Both the position numbers and the translations under genes were made by a program. A stretch of DNA of 10,154 nt from a candidate division TA06 bacterium (GTDB taxonomy: Bacteria > Hydrothermota > DG-26 > E44-bin18 > JADFOU01), in the NCBI GenBank assembly GCA_022562655.1, contig JADFOU010000050.1:1-10154 (forward strand), given 5' to 3'. Below the pieces are notes generated by a model. It had not been told where the DNA came from. It made no database searches and saw only the letters and a list, made by a program, of their open reading frames with translations. Shown piece after piece: positions 1-5,596 of the stretch. Within the stretch, counting starts at the first letter, position 1. Every line of letters begins with the position of its first letter.

Positions 1-2
1 CA

Positions 3-55
3 CACAAGATTAGCACAGAGAAGAAAAATCTTGAAGAAATCTGTGAAATCTCGTG
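3..55. repeat. Imperfect inverted repeat covering the start of the propeller gene
   Basis: The left arm at 3-19 (CACAAGATTAGCACAGA) and the reverse complement of the right arm at 40-55 (CACGAGATTTCACAGA) agree at nearly all positions, with two substitutions and one extra base. The candidate start codons TTG 31 and GTG 43 lie in the spacer and right arm. An mRNA hairpin here could affect initiation, or the repeat may simply have been absorbed into the signal-peptide codons. Confidence 0.5.
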
Positions 56-1635
56 GTTTCTTCCTATCCCTTTTCATTTTACATTTATCATTTGGCATTG
101 CCTTCAGTCAGATCTACCGCCCTGAAGACTGGGTGAGTTACATCGATTCCCGCTATGTCACCTCTATTGCCGGAGATTTGCAGACGATCTATGTGGGGAC
201 CTTAGGGGGCGTCCTCCGGTATGACAGGATGACGGAAGAATGGATAGATCCCCTCACTCAGGCATCCGGACTCGGAGGGAGTTCTGTTCAACTGATTGCC
301 ATTGATCGACTCACTTCTCAACCCTGGTTCCTCACCGAAGAGGCCCTCGCAGTTTACCAACCCCTCTCCTACCACTTCTCCCACTTCACCTCTCTTGGCG
401 ATCTCTCCCCTAAGGAGGTGCAGTCCATTGGAATGAACCCTGATGCAATCTGGCTGGAGGGTGGGTCAAAAAAGGTAAAATATGATCGAGGGAGAAGGGT
501 CTGGGAGTCCGTCTCCAACTTTCCCGAAGAGATTGAATGGTTTGGAAAGCGGGATCCCGACTCCCTGGATAATCCAAAATACAGGTTTCTTTCCCCCTAC
601 ACCGTTCAGGACAAGAAGTTCAGGGAGTATCCAATGACTGCCCTGATAAAGGATGGAAAGGATCTCTGGGTGGGAACATGGGGATATGGGGTCTTCCGTT
701 ATTCTACCTTCTCCTATCTGGGAGAAAAGCTCCTCTCCGGGCTTTCCCACTCCAATGTAGAGGCGATGGCGAAGGAGGGGGAGTCTCTCTGGTTTGGTGG
801 TTCCGGAGTCACCCTCTGGAACCGGGAGGAGTCCGCCTCAGGCAGATGGCACCATATAGACGTAGAGGTAGGTTTCAAACCTGTCCTTACAGGGGTTACC
901 TCTATCCTCACCGAACCCGATTCGGTTGCACTCGATTCGGGCGGAAGGGTCTGGTTCGGCACATCTGATGGACTCATCCGATATCAGATGAAAGATGGAT
1001 TTTGGAAGACCTTAAGAAAGTTCCATGGGCTTCCTCACAATTCTGTAACCGCCCTCGCCTTGGATGGAGAGGAGATCTGGATCGGGACGAAGAGAGGACT
1101 GGGTAAGATTTCTCGTTATGGAGAAAGAGTTATCTCGATTAAGGAACTGAAAGATCTCGAGATCTATGATCTCTACGTCCAACCTGACTATCTCTGGGTT
1201 GCGACCTCCTCGGGGGTCTTTCTTTTGAACAAGGAGGAGGGAAAGTGGGGGATTTTGGAAGACCCTGAAGGGATCACTGGCTTCGGAACCACAGCCCTTG
1301 AAGGTGATGGGGATCTCATCTGGTTTGGAACCCTCATAGGCGTTTTGGTCTATGATACAAAAGAGAAACGCTGGGATCGCTTTTCCTCTGAATTATTCCT
1401 TCCAAATCGCCGGATCAACGACTTCGCTGCTGATGAGGAGAATCTCTGGGTGGGAACGGATGGAGGGGTGGCGAAGTATCGGAAAAGGGAGAGAACCTGG
1501 CAGAACTATACCACCTCGGATGGTCTCATCTCCAATGTTGTGAAGGCAATCCTTTTAGATGGCGATTATATCTTCTTTGCCACACCGAAAGGGGTGACGA
1601 AGTTTTATTGGAATGACCCGTTTCTGCCAAAATAG
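31..1635 (+). CDS. Exported beta-propeller repeat protein (two-component-regulator-propeller type)
   Basis: Residues 1-27 form a signal peptide: basic Lys/Arg start, hydrophobic stretch FFLSLFILHLSFGIAF, then S-Q. The rest is built from short repeats of the form [IL]W[VIF]GT-x-x-G[VL]-x-x-[YF], seen near residues 53, 140 (degenerate), 212, 253, 307, 349, 388, 429, 472 and 513. This pattern is typical of 'Reg_prop' blades in the sensor parts of hybrid two-component systems. No kinase, receiver or other output domain follows; the protein ends soon after the last blade. It is therefore probably a free-standing periplasmic or surface propeller with about ten blades, and its ligand is unknown. The start is uncertain. 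TTG at 31 gives the full signal peptide, GTG at 43 is also in frame, there is no early ATG, and no strong ribosome site is visible. Residues 278-288 (VEVGFKPVLTG) come from a palindromic repeat inside the gene. folC lies 80 bp downstream on the same strand. Confidence 0.85.
   Translation: MKKSVKSRGFFLSLFILHLSFGIAFSQIYRPEDWVSYIDSRYVTSIAGDLQTIYVGTLGGVLRYDRMTEEWIDPLTQASGLGGSSVQLIAIDRLTSQPWFLTEEALAVYQPLSYHFSHFTSLGDLSPKEVQSIGMNPDAIWLEGGSKKVKYDRGRRVWESVSNFPEEIEWFGKRDPDSLDNPKYRFLSPYTVQDKKFREYPMTALIKDGKDLWVGTWGYGVFRYSTFSYLGEKLLSGLSHSNVEAMAKEGESLWFGGSGVTLWNREESASGRWHHIDVEVGFKPVLTGVTSILTEPDSVALDSGGRVWFGTSDGLIRYQMKDGFWKTLRKFHGLPHNSVTALALDGEEIWIGTKRGLGKISRYGERVISIKELKDLEIYDLYVQPDYLWVATSSGVFLLNKEEGKWGILEDPEGITGFGTTALEGDGDLIWFGTLIGVLVYDTKEKRWDRFSSELFLPNRRINDFAADEENLWVGTDGGVAKYRKRERTWQNYTTSDGLISNVVKAILLDGDYIFFATPKGVTKFYWNDPFLPK
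75..102 (+). repeat. Degenerate heptanucleotide tandem repeat, unit CATTTNN
   Basis: Four consecutive 7-base units start at 75, 82, 89 and 96: CATTTTA, CATTTAT, CATTTGG, CATTGCC. They lie within the codons for the hydrophobic core of the signal peptide of the propeller protein, and 28 bases means the unit drifts through the reading frame. Confidence 0.55.
862..890. repeat. Palindromic repeat inside the propeller gene (copy 1)
   Basis: Arms 862-875 and 877-890 are imperfect inverted repeats with the exact core AGGTTT-C-AAACCT. The element and its 3 flanking bases (862-894, ending ACAGGG) agree at 26 of 33 positions with 2079-2111 in folC. It is read in the same frame there, giving VEVGFKPVLTG here and VGEGFKPAPTG in folC. 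Confidence 0.75.
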
Positions 1636-1725
1636 ACTATAGACTTCAGACTATAGAACATAGATTCAAGACAGAAGATTTTATAAAGAGAAATAAGTCC
1701 AGAGTCTAAAGTCCAATGTCTACAG
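1635..1725 (+). repeat. Degenerate heptanucleotide tandem array between the propeller gene and folC
   Basis: Thirteen 7-base units run in one phase from 1635. The first seven resemble GACTATA (GACTATA, GACTTCA, GACTATA, GAACATA, GATTCAA, GACAGAA, GATTTTA). Two diverged units follow. The last four, from 1698, resemble TCYARAG (TCCAGAG, TCTAAAG, TCCAATG, TCTACAG). The array fills essentially the whole intergenic gap and contains the upstream-most folC ATG (1716). Confidence 0.65.
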
Positions 1726-3110
1726 TATCCATGATGACTTTTGAAGAGTCGCTTCGGTTCCTTGACAGTCTTATAGACAACGAACGGACTCACCGTCCGA
1801 CTTATCCCTTGGATCTTGAATCCTACAGATCTTTCCTCGCATCCCTCGGGAGTCCAGAGAAAAAACTCGAAAGCCCGATACTCATTGCAGGAACGAAGGG
1901 GAAAGGGTCCACTGCCACCCTCATCGCCTCCTCTCTTCAGTCCAACGGTTTTCAAGTAGGTCTTTTCACTTCCCCTCACCTCATTCACCTCCGGGAGAGG
2001 ATCTCAATAAACGGGGAACCCATCCCAGAAGAAAAGTTTTCGCACTGGATGGAAAGAATAACACCTCTCCTTAAGGAGGTAGGGGAAGGTTTTAAACCTG
2101 CACCTACTGGGTTCCGAACGGTCTTTGAAATTCTTACTACCATTGCCTTCTTCCATTTCCTTGAAAAAGGTGTGGAGTATTCCATCTTCGAAGTAGGGTT
2201 GGGGGGGAGGTTGGACGCCACCAATGTGACAAACCCCCTTGTTTCTGTGATTACCTCCTTGAGCCTCGACCATACGGATATTCTTGGTGGAACCCTCAGA
2301 GAGATCGCCCGAGAGAAAGCGGGAATCATTCGTAAGAATGGAACAGTGGTCTCTGCCCCACAAAAGGAGGAGGCATTGGAAGTTCTGGAAGAAGTCTGTG
2401 AGGAGAGAGGAGCAAGGCTCCTCTTGGTGGGGAGGGAGATCCAATATCAGATCCTCGAAAGTAGCCTCACAGGAACCCGGTTTCGAATGATGAACTCCGA
2501 ATTCTCCCAAAGGGGAGATCAACTTACAATCCGAACTCCGAATTCCGAATTTTTTCTCCCATTACTTGGGGATCACCAAGTAGAAAATGCAGCCGTCGCT
2601 ATTGGTACCTTATCTTTCTTGGGATTTTCATTTAACCATTTAACCAATTTCCATTTAACCGTTCCTCTCCGGGGTCGACTGGAAATCGTAGGGGAGAGAC
2701 CCTGGATTGTCCTGGACGGTGCCCACAATCCCTATTCTGCCCAATGCCTCCGAGAAGCCATACAGTCCCTTTTTCCCCGGAAAAGGGTGATCCTCCTCTG
2801 TTCCATTCTCGCCAATAAAGATATTGAAGGAATTGCTCAAGTCCTCTCTCCCTTGGCTTCGGAGATCATACTCACCAGCACCAATTCCCCCAGAACCGCT
2901 TCTCTTTCTCTATTACAAGAGAAATTTGATAAATTTCGTACGAGATCCCGTCATGGCGGGACTACCTGTCAATCAATAATGGTTTGCGAGGAAACGGTTT
3001 GTGCTTTGGAGACTGCAAGAAATCTTGCTAATCAGGATGACCTCATACTTGTAACAGGATCAATGTATTTGGTCGGGGATGTAATAAGGTTATTATCGAA
3101 TGATAATTAA
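1716..3110 (+). CDS. folC: Bifunctional dihydrofolate synthase / folylpolyglutamate synthase
   Basis: This is a cytoplasmic ATP-dependent ligase that adds glutamate to dihydropteroate and to tetrahydrofolates. Family motifs are all present: P-loop GTKGKGS (residues 59-65), TSPHL..RERI.ING (85-100), EVGLGGRLDATN (159-170, metal/phosphate site), SLDHTDILG.T (183-193) with AREKAGI (198-204), DGAHNP.S (334-341) and the C-terminal ILVTGSMYLVGDV. At 464 residues it is somewhat longer than usual. Extra residues fall where repeat-like DNA occurs: 122-132 (VGEGFKPAPTG), about 260-280 (NSEF twice), about 305-315 and about 408-418. The catalytic motifs are intact, so it is probably functional. ATG 1716 lies inside a heptanucleotide repeat; the in-frame ATGs at 1731 and 1734 give the more typical start M-TFEESLRFLD and are the likelier true starts. 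No clear Shine-Dalgarno is visible. The stop overlaps the next gene by 11 bp, which suggests coupled translation. Confidence 0.95.
   Translation: MSTVSMMTFEESLRFLDSLIDNERTHRPTYPLDLESYRSFLASLGSPEKKLESPILIAGTKGKGSTATLIASSLQSNGFQVGLFTSPHLIHLRERISINGEPIPEEKFSHWMERITPLLKEVGEGFKPAPTGFRTVFEILTTIAFFHFLEKGVEYSIFEVGLGGRLDATNVTNPLVSVITSLSLDHTDILGGTLREIAREKAGIIRKNGTVVSAPQKEEALEVLEEVCEERGARLLLVGREIQYQILESSLTGTRFRMMNSEFSQRGDQLTIRTPNSEFFLPLLGDHQVENAAVAIGTLSFLGFSFNHLTNFHLTVPLRGRLEIVGERPWIVLDGAHNPYSAQCLREAIQSLFPRKRVILLCSILANKDIEGIAQVLSPLASEIILTSTNSPRTASLSLLQEKFDKFRTRSRHGGTTCQSIMVCEETVCALETARNLANQDDLILVTGSMYLVGDVIRLLSNDN
2079..2107. repeat. Palindromic repeat inside folC (copy 2)
   Basis: Arms 2079-2092 and 2094-2107 match as inverted repeats at 12 of 14 positions around T2093 (GTAGGGGAAGGTTT versus GTAGGTGCAGGTTT for the reverse complement of the right arm). 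It encodes residues 122-131 (VGEGFKPAPT). It sits where FolC proteins normally pass directly from the helix after the ING motif to the 'FE.LT..AF' segment, so it looks like an in-frame insertion. Confidence 0.8.
2497..2551 (+). repeat. CCGAAYT heptanucleotide repeat in folC
   Basis: Three tandem 7-base units lie at 2531 (CCGAACT), 2538 (CCGAATT) and 2545 (CCGAATT). A separate fourth copy lies at 2497-2503. The coding result is the peptide NSEF appearing twice, at residues 260-263 and 276-279. Confidence 0.6.
2629..2660 (+). repeat. CATTTAAC tandem repeat in folC
   Basis: Units CATTTAAC at 2629 and 2637, a shortened unit CAATTTC at 2645, then CATTTAAC again at 2652. It is translated as part of FNHLTNFHLTV, between the conserved region ending 'NAAVAIGTL' and the 'GRLEIV' strand. 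Confidence 0.55.
2946..2961. repeat. Short palindrome in the 3' part of folC
   Basis: TCCCGTCATGGCGGGA differs from its own reverse complement at only two positions, and those can form G-U pairs in RNA. It is translated as part of RSRHGGTT, in a region that looks out of place compared with the usual FolC C-terminus. It may be another absorbed extragenic palindrome. Confidence 0.4.
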
Positions 3111-3579
3111 AAAATCAAAATATTTATTCACCGGGGTATTCTCATTCCTTACGATTTTACTCATTTTCTTTTTTCTTAAATTCGTCTTTGTTTCTGAAGA
3201 GGAGAAGATTGAGAGGATGATTCTAACGGCAAAGAATGCTTTTGAAAGAGAGGATCCTGAACTTTTGATCGGTTTTATCTCAAGAGGTTATCAGGACGAA
3301 ATGGGATTTGATTATTCTGGAGTTCGCGAGGGTCTCTATGAGATCTTCTCACAGTTTGAAGGAATCAAAGTCTCCCTTTCTGAGTTAGAAGTTGAGGTTG
3401 TGGGAGAGGAGGCGAAGGTTCAACTCGACGTCTGGATTCTTGCAAAGTATGAAGACCAACCTGTTTTCCTCATCGGGTCTTTGAATAACCCGGTTCCTTC
3501 CAAAGTCTTTCTCCAAAGGGAAGATGGAGAATGGAAAGTGGTGAAATTTCTTCTCTCTTCCTCCAACTTTAATAAGTAG
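3100..3579 (+). CDS. Small membrane-anchored NTF2-like (SnoaL/DUF4440-like) protein
   Basis: The 159-residue protein has a short basic N-terminus and one strong hydrophobic helix at about residues 8-31 (TGVFSFLTILLIFFFLKFVF), followed by a soluble domain. The soluble part starts with an amphipathic helix (EEEKIERMILTAKNAFEREDPELL) and a segment about a 'YQDE'-type helix. It then has beta strands ending in the pattern VFLQREDGEWKVVKF, which is common in NTF2-like folds where the last strand reads 'gxWkvv'. I infer an NTF2-like domain held on the outer face of the inner membrane; ligand and role are unknown. ATG at 3100 overlaps the end of folC by 11 bp, so the two are probably co-transcribed and translationally coupled. 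Nothing suggests a folate role. The left end of an insertion sequence begins 10 bp after its stop codon. Confidence 0.8.
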   Translation: MIIKKSKYLFTGVFSFLTILLIFFFLKFVFVSEEEKIERMILTAKNAFEREDPELLIGFISRGYQDEMGFDYSGVREGLYEIFSQFEGIKVSLSELEVEVVGEEAKVQLDVWILAKYEDQPVFLIGSLNNPVPSKVFLQREDGEWKVVKFLLSSSNFNK

Positions 3580-3588
3580 TTGGCTGCA

Positions 3589-3644
3589 ATAATAACATCG
3601 CTAACTGATTTCTAATGCTCAGGAGTATAATAACATCGCTAACT
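3589..3644 (+). repeat. Left end of the insertion sequence: two direct 18-bp motif copies
   Basis: Two identical copies of ATAATAACATCGCTAACT start 38 bp apart (3589 and 3627). They are likely binding sites for the element's transposase. The inner copy is preceded by T, as are both right-end copies when read inward; the outer one is preceded by A. Confidence 0.85.
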
Positions 3645-3648
3645 ACTT

Positions 3649-4926
3649 TTACTTTGAAGCTGAACTTAACGGTTTAACAATAGGTCCCTTAATTGGAAAA
3701 TGGAATGATTTAATAATCCTACGATCACTCTTAATCACTAGTTTTTTCCGGTGGGAAAAGATCGTAGCCACAACATACTGACCTTCAAGTTTTCTTCTGA
3801 TGAAGTAAGATGCGCCATTGACTTCAATTCTTCCATGAGTATTAACCTTTCGGATAAAGGAGACCTTTCCCCTGGCAATGGGGAGATGAAGATGCCCGTT
3901 GGAATCCCTGTAGGTTTCCAGACGGAATCCCCTGGGAAGATGCCGAAGCGATTTCCAGAGACGATTTCTGAGTTTGCCAGGGAACCTTGTTTTGTGGTCT
4001 TTTTGGGTAAGACTTCGATGCGGTTTTTCATAATGATAATAGCGCAAGAATCGCTGACTCATTCTCCGGAGGGCCGTGAGGGTAGGCGAGAGATGTCTTC
4101 TAAGGACCCTCTCTTGCCAGAGTCCATTAAAACTCTCCACGGTGGCATTTCTTCCAGGCTCTCCCAGGGGGATGAAGACCAAGTGGCTCCCCAGGAGCAA
4201 ATGGAGGCGAATCACCTGGGAGAGGCTGTGCGGGTAGCGTCCTCCTCCCGTGGCCGCCATCTCATTATCCATTTGAGAGACGACAGGGATTCCCATAACC
4301 TTCCATGTATCAACAAGATGTGTACACAGAGAGATCGTCTGTTTATCGGGAAACTGACTCGTCCAAGCCGTATGACCTGCCACATCCACGGTGTGAAAGG
4401 AATAAAACCGGGTGACGCCTTTTGGTCCTCTGAGATGTCTCGGACCCACGAGGTCTGTTTGATGCAGATCTCCCGTTTTCTCTGCCTTTGGAGATGGGTA
4501 CGGTTGACGACTGCTGGACTTATTTCTTGTAACCTTCCCTTTTCGTGTTCTCCCATGTCGAGAAAGAATTTTGGCAATGGTAGGGATGGTGGGTACATTG
4601 TGAACCTTTCTTTGTTTAAGTTCCCAATGAATAGCCTCCGCTCCAATGCCGGAAAAGGCGGAACGTCGCGTTCGATGCGATTCCAACTCTTCTCGAAGAG
4701 CGAGAATCTTTTTGACCATACGATCCGAAGTCTTTCTCCAAATTCTCTTAGGAGTTCGACTTCGATCATTGAGTCCTTCCATCCCTTGTTCATGATATCT
4801 GCGGAGCCATTTGGCGAGCCAGAATTGACTCCGTTGCACCAATTGAAGAATTTCGTTAAAACCGGTACCTTCTTCATACAGTTGTATTGCCTTGCAGCGT
4901 CTTTCGTACTCACTGTTTTTCTCCAT
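3649..4926 (-). CDS. DDE transposase, integrase-core type (IS481-like)
   Basis: The 425-residue protein starts with a helix-turn-helix region (about residues 8-45) followed by GLNDRSRTPKR, the pattern seen in IS481-like transposases. Next comes a second helical region (about 66-125) and an RNase-H-like integrase core. The likely catalytic acids are D158 (HQTDLVG), D220 (SQMDNEM) and E264 (NATVESFNGLWQ). The 43 residues between the second Asp and the Glu exceed the usual ~35. A C-terminal beta-rich segment (about 345-415) ends the protein. No frameshift or internal stop is visible, so it is probably active. The start at 4926 is supported by a strong AGGAGG on the - strand (4935-4940), 8 bases upstream. 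Its only cargo is itself. Family placement is by recall; the doubled ends are not the usual IS481 picture, so it may belong to another integrase-core group. Confidence 0.93.
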   Translation of the reverse strand: MEKNSEYERRCKAIQLYEEGTGFNEILQLVQRSQFWLAKWLRRYHEQGMEGLNDRSRTPKRIWRKTSDRMVKKILALREELESHRTRRSAFSGIGAEAIHWELKQRKVHNVPTIPTIAKILSRHGRTRKGKVTRNKSSSRQPYPSPKAEKTGDLHQTDLVGPRHLRGPKGVTRFYSFHTVDVAGHTAWTSQFPDKQTISLCTHLVDTWKVMGIPVVSQMDNEMAATGGGRYPHSLSQVIRLHLLLGSHLVFIPLGEPGRNATVESFNGLWQERVLRRHLSPTLTALRRMSQRFLRYYHYEKPHRSLTQKDHKTRFPGKLRNRLWKSLRHLPRGFRLETYRDSNGHLHLPIARGKVSFIRKVNTHGRIEVNGASYFIRRKLEGQYVVATIFSHRKKLVIKSDRRIIKSFHFPIKGPIVKPLSSASK

Positions 4927-4979
4927 CGCCTTTTCCTCCTTCCATCTGTTTTTGGAAGAAGTTTAGGCGATTGAAATTC

Positions 4980-5023
4980 AGTTAGCGATGTTATTATAGT
5001 TTTTTAGTTATCGATGTTATTAT
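4980..5023 (-). repeat. Right end of the insertion sequence: two inverted 18-bp motif copies
   Basis: Reverse-complement copies lie at 4980-4997 (exact) and 5006-5023 (one change), with starts 26 bp apart compared with 38 bp at the left end. The 12-bp difference is roughly one helical turn. Confidence 0.85.
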
Positions 5024-5043
5024 ATAAACCCGATAGTGTCTAA

Positions 5044-5075
5044 AAAACCCTTTTGACATTTGATCAAAGGGGTTT
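5044..5075 (-). terminator. Hairpin just outside the right end of the insertion sequence, possible - strand terminator
   Basis: AAACCCTTTTGA (5045-5056) pairs with TCAAAGGGGTTT (5064-5075), giving 12 pairs with one G-U and a 7-base loop. Read on the - strand it is followed by a run of T (complement of the A-run 5042-5047), so it could stop transcription heading into the transposase gene. On the + strand no T-run follows. No - strand gene to its right explains it. Confidence 0.35.
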
Positions 5076-5327
5076 AAAAATTACTGGAGCACCTTCATGG
5101 ATGATATTAGAACTTTTGTGGTTGAAACTGCCCAATCTTCAGTATTTCCCCCAAATTTGACATGATGTAGGAATTTCAAGTTTTACATGGCTCAATTTTC
5201 CTGTTGAATCGATAAGATTTTAGCAGGAAAGAAGGATGAGTCAAGAGGAAAAGGGATAGGGAGCTTGAATTTAAAAGGGCATTCTTGTTAGAAGTTCTTA
5301 GTTCGGAACGATTCCCAAACAAAGAGC

Positions 5328-5355
5328 TTGACAGCGGTATTTCACAATCTATAAT
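5328..5355 (+). promoter_or_regulatory. Near-consensus sigma70-type promoter
   Basis: Perfect TTGACA at 5328-5333 and perfect TATAAT at 5350-5355, separated by 16 bases, point right towards the small membrane protein and the multiheme cytochrome. Transcription would start near 5362, leaving a leader of about 235 nt before ATG 5597. The spacer holds one arm of a 14-bp inverted repeat (5333-5346) whose partner lies at 5512-5525. Confidence 0.7.
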
Positions 5356-5525
5356 AGGCAAGAGCCATTCAAGAACATAATAGGTCTATTTGCGATTCAA
5401 GGAAATTCCGCTTCAGGGGTGTTATACGGAAACCATATAACACCCCGAAAAACCTTAGTTTCTGGATGTAAGTATCTGATTTACATTGTGTTATTTCAAA
5501 GAAGAAGTTGGTGTGAAATACCGCT
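5333..5525. repeat. 14-bp inverted repeat pair, one arm inside the promoter spacer
   Basis: AGCGGTATTTCACA at 5333-5346 is the exact reverse complement of TGTGAAATACCGCT at 5512-5525. The first arm lies between the -35 and -10 boxes, upstream of the expected transcript start, so pairing would be at DNA or protein level rather than within the mRNA. Paired operator sites are one possibility; a relic of a mobile element is another. Confidence 0.5.
5416..5446 (+). other. Strong hairpin in the leader downstream of the promoter
   Basis: GGGGTGTTATA (5416-5426) and TATAACACCCC (5436-5446) are exact inverted repeats around a 9-base loop, CGGAAACCA. There is no T-run on either strand, so it is not an ordinary intrinsic terminator. 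It would form in the leader of a transcript started near 5362. Confidence 0.6.
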
Positions 5526-5596
5526 AGGGCGACAGCTATAAGTAGTTCGTACCGAAACCATATAACCATAGTTAGGCCGTGAAGGATCTTGGAAAG

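Larger units (their letters stand above)
3589..5023 (-). mobile_element. Insertion sequence with doubled 18-bp ends, single DDE transposase gene
   Basis: The motif ATAATAACATCGCTAACT occurs at 3589-3606 and 3627-3644 on the + strand. Its reverse complement occurs at 4980-4997 (identical) and 5006-5023 (one mismatch, GATAACT). Between the inner copies lies only the transposase gene, on the - strand. The outer span is 1435 bp. The exact tips are uncertain because I see no target-site duplication: the left flank is GGCTGCA and the right flank is ATAAACC. The gene stop lies 4 bp from the left inner copy and the start about 53 bp from the right inner copy, which is typical of compact insertion sequences. 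Confidence 0.9.
5024..5596. other. Non-coding stretch between the insertion sequence and the cytochrome region
   Basis: No convincing gene is seen here on either strand; open frames are short and of odd composition. It holds the hairpin at 5044-5075, the promoter at 5328-5355, the hairpin at 5416-5446, the direct repeat GAAACCATATAAC (5429-5441 and 5554-5566) and the inverted pair 5333-5346 / 5512-5525. The first ~300 bases may be remains of older sequence, but I recognise nothing in them. Confidence 0.6.

Noticed and set aside
1635..1725. Heptad array read as a CRISPR array
   Set aside because: Units are 7 bases with no spacers and no cas genes nearby.
4212..4913. Second - strand open frame (233 codons) inside the transposase gene
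   Set aside because: The other frame carries the DDE motifs and the strong ribosome site; this one has no recognisable features.
3751..4974. Long + strand open frame (407 codons) opposite the transposase gene
   Set aside because: It is fully antisense to a well-supported transposase, shows no recognisable domain and no good start site; it is an open shadow frame.
5053..5080. TTGACA followed 16 bases later by TAAAAA as an outward promoter at the edge of the insertion sequence
   Set aside because: The -10 is weak and the site lies inside the hairpin; not supportable without transcript data.
5157..5186. TTGACA at 5157 with TTTTAC as -10
   Set aside because: Poor -10 and 18-bp spacing; the promoter at 5328 is far better.
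5416..5446. Hairpin read as an intrinsic terminator
   Set aside because: No T-run follows on either strand.
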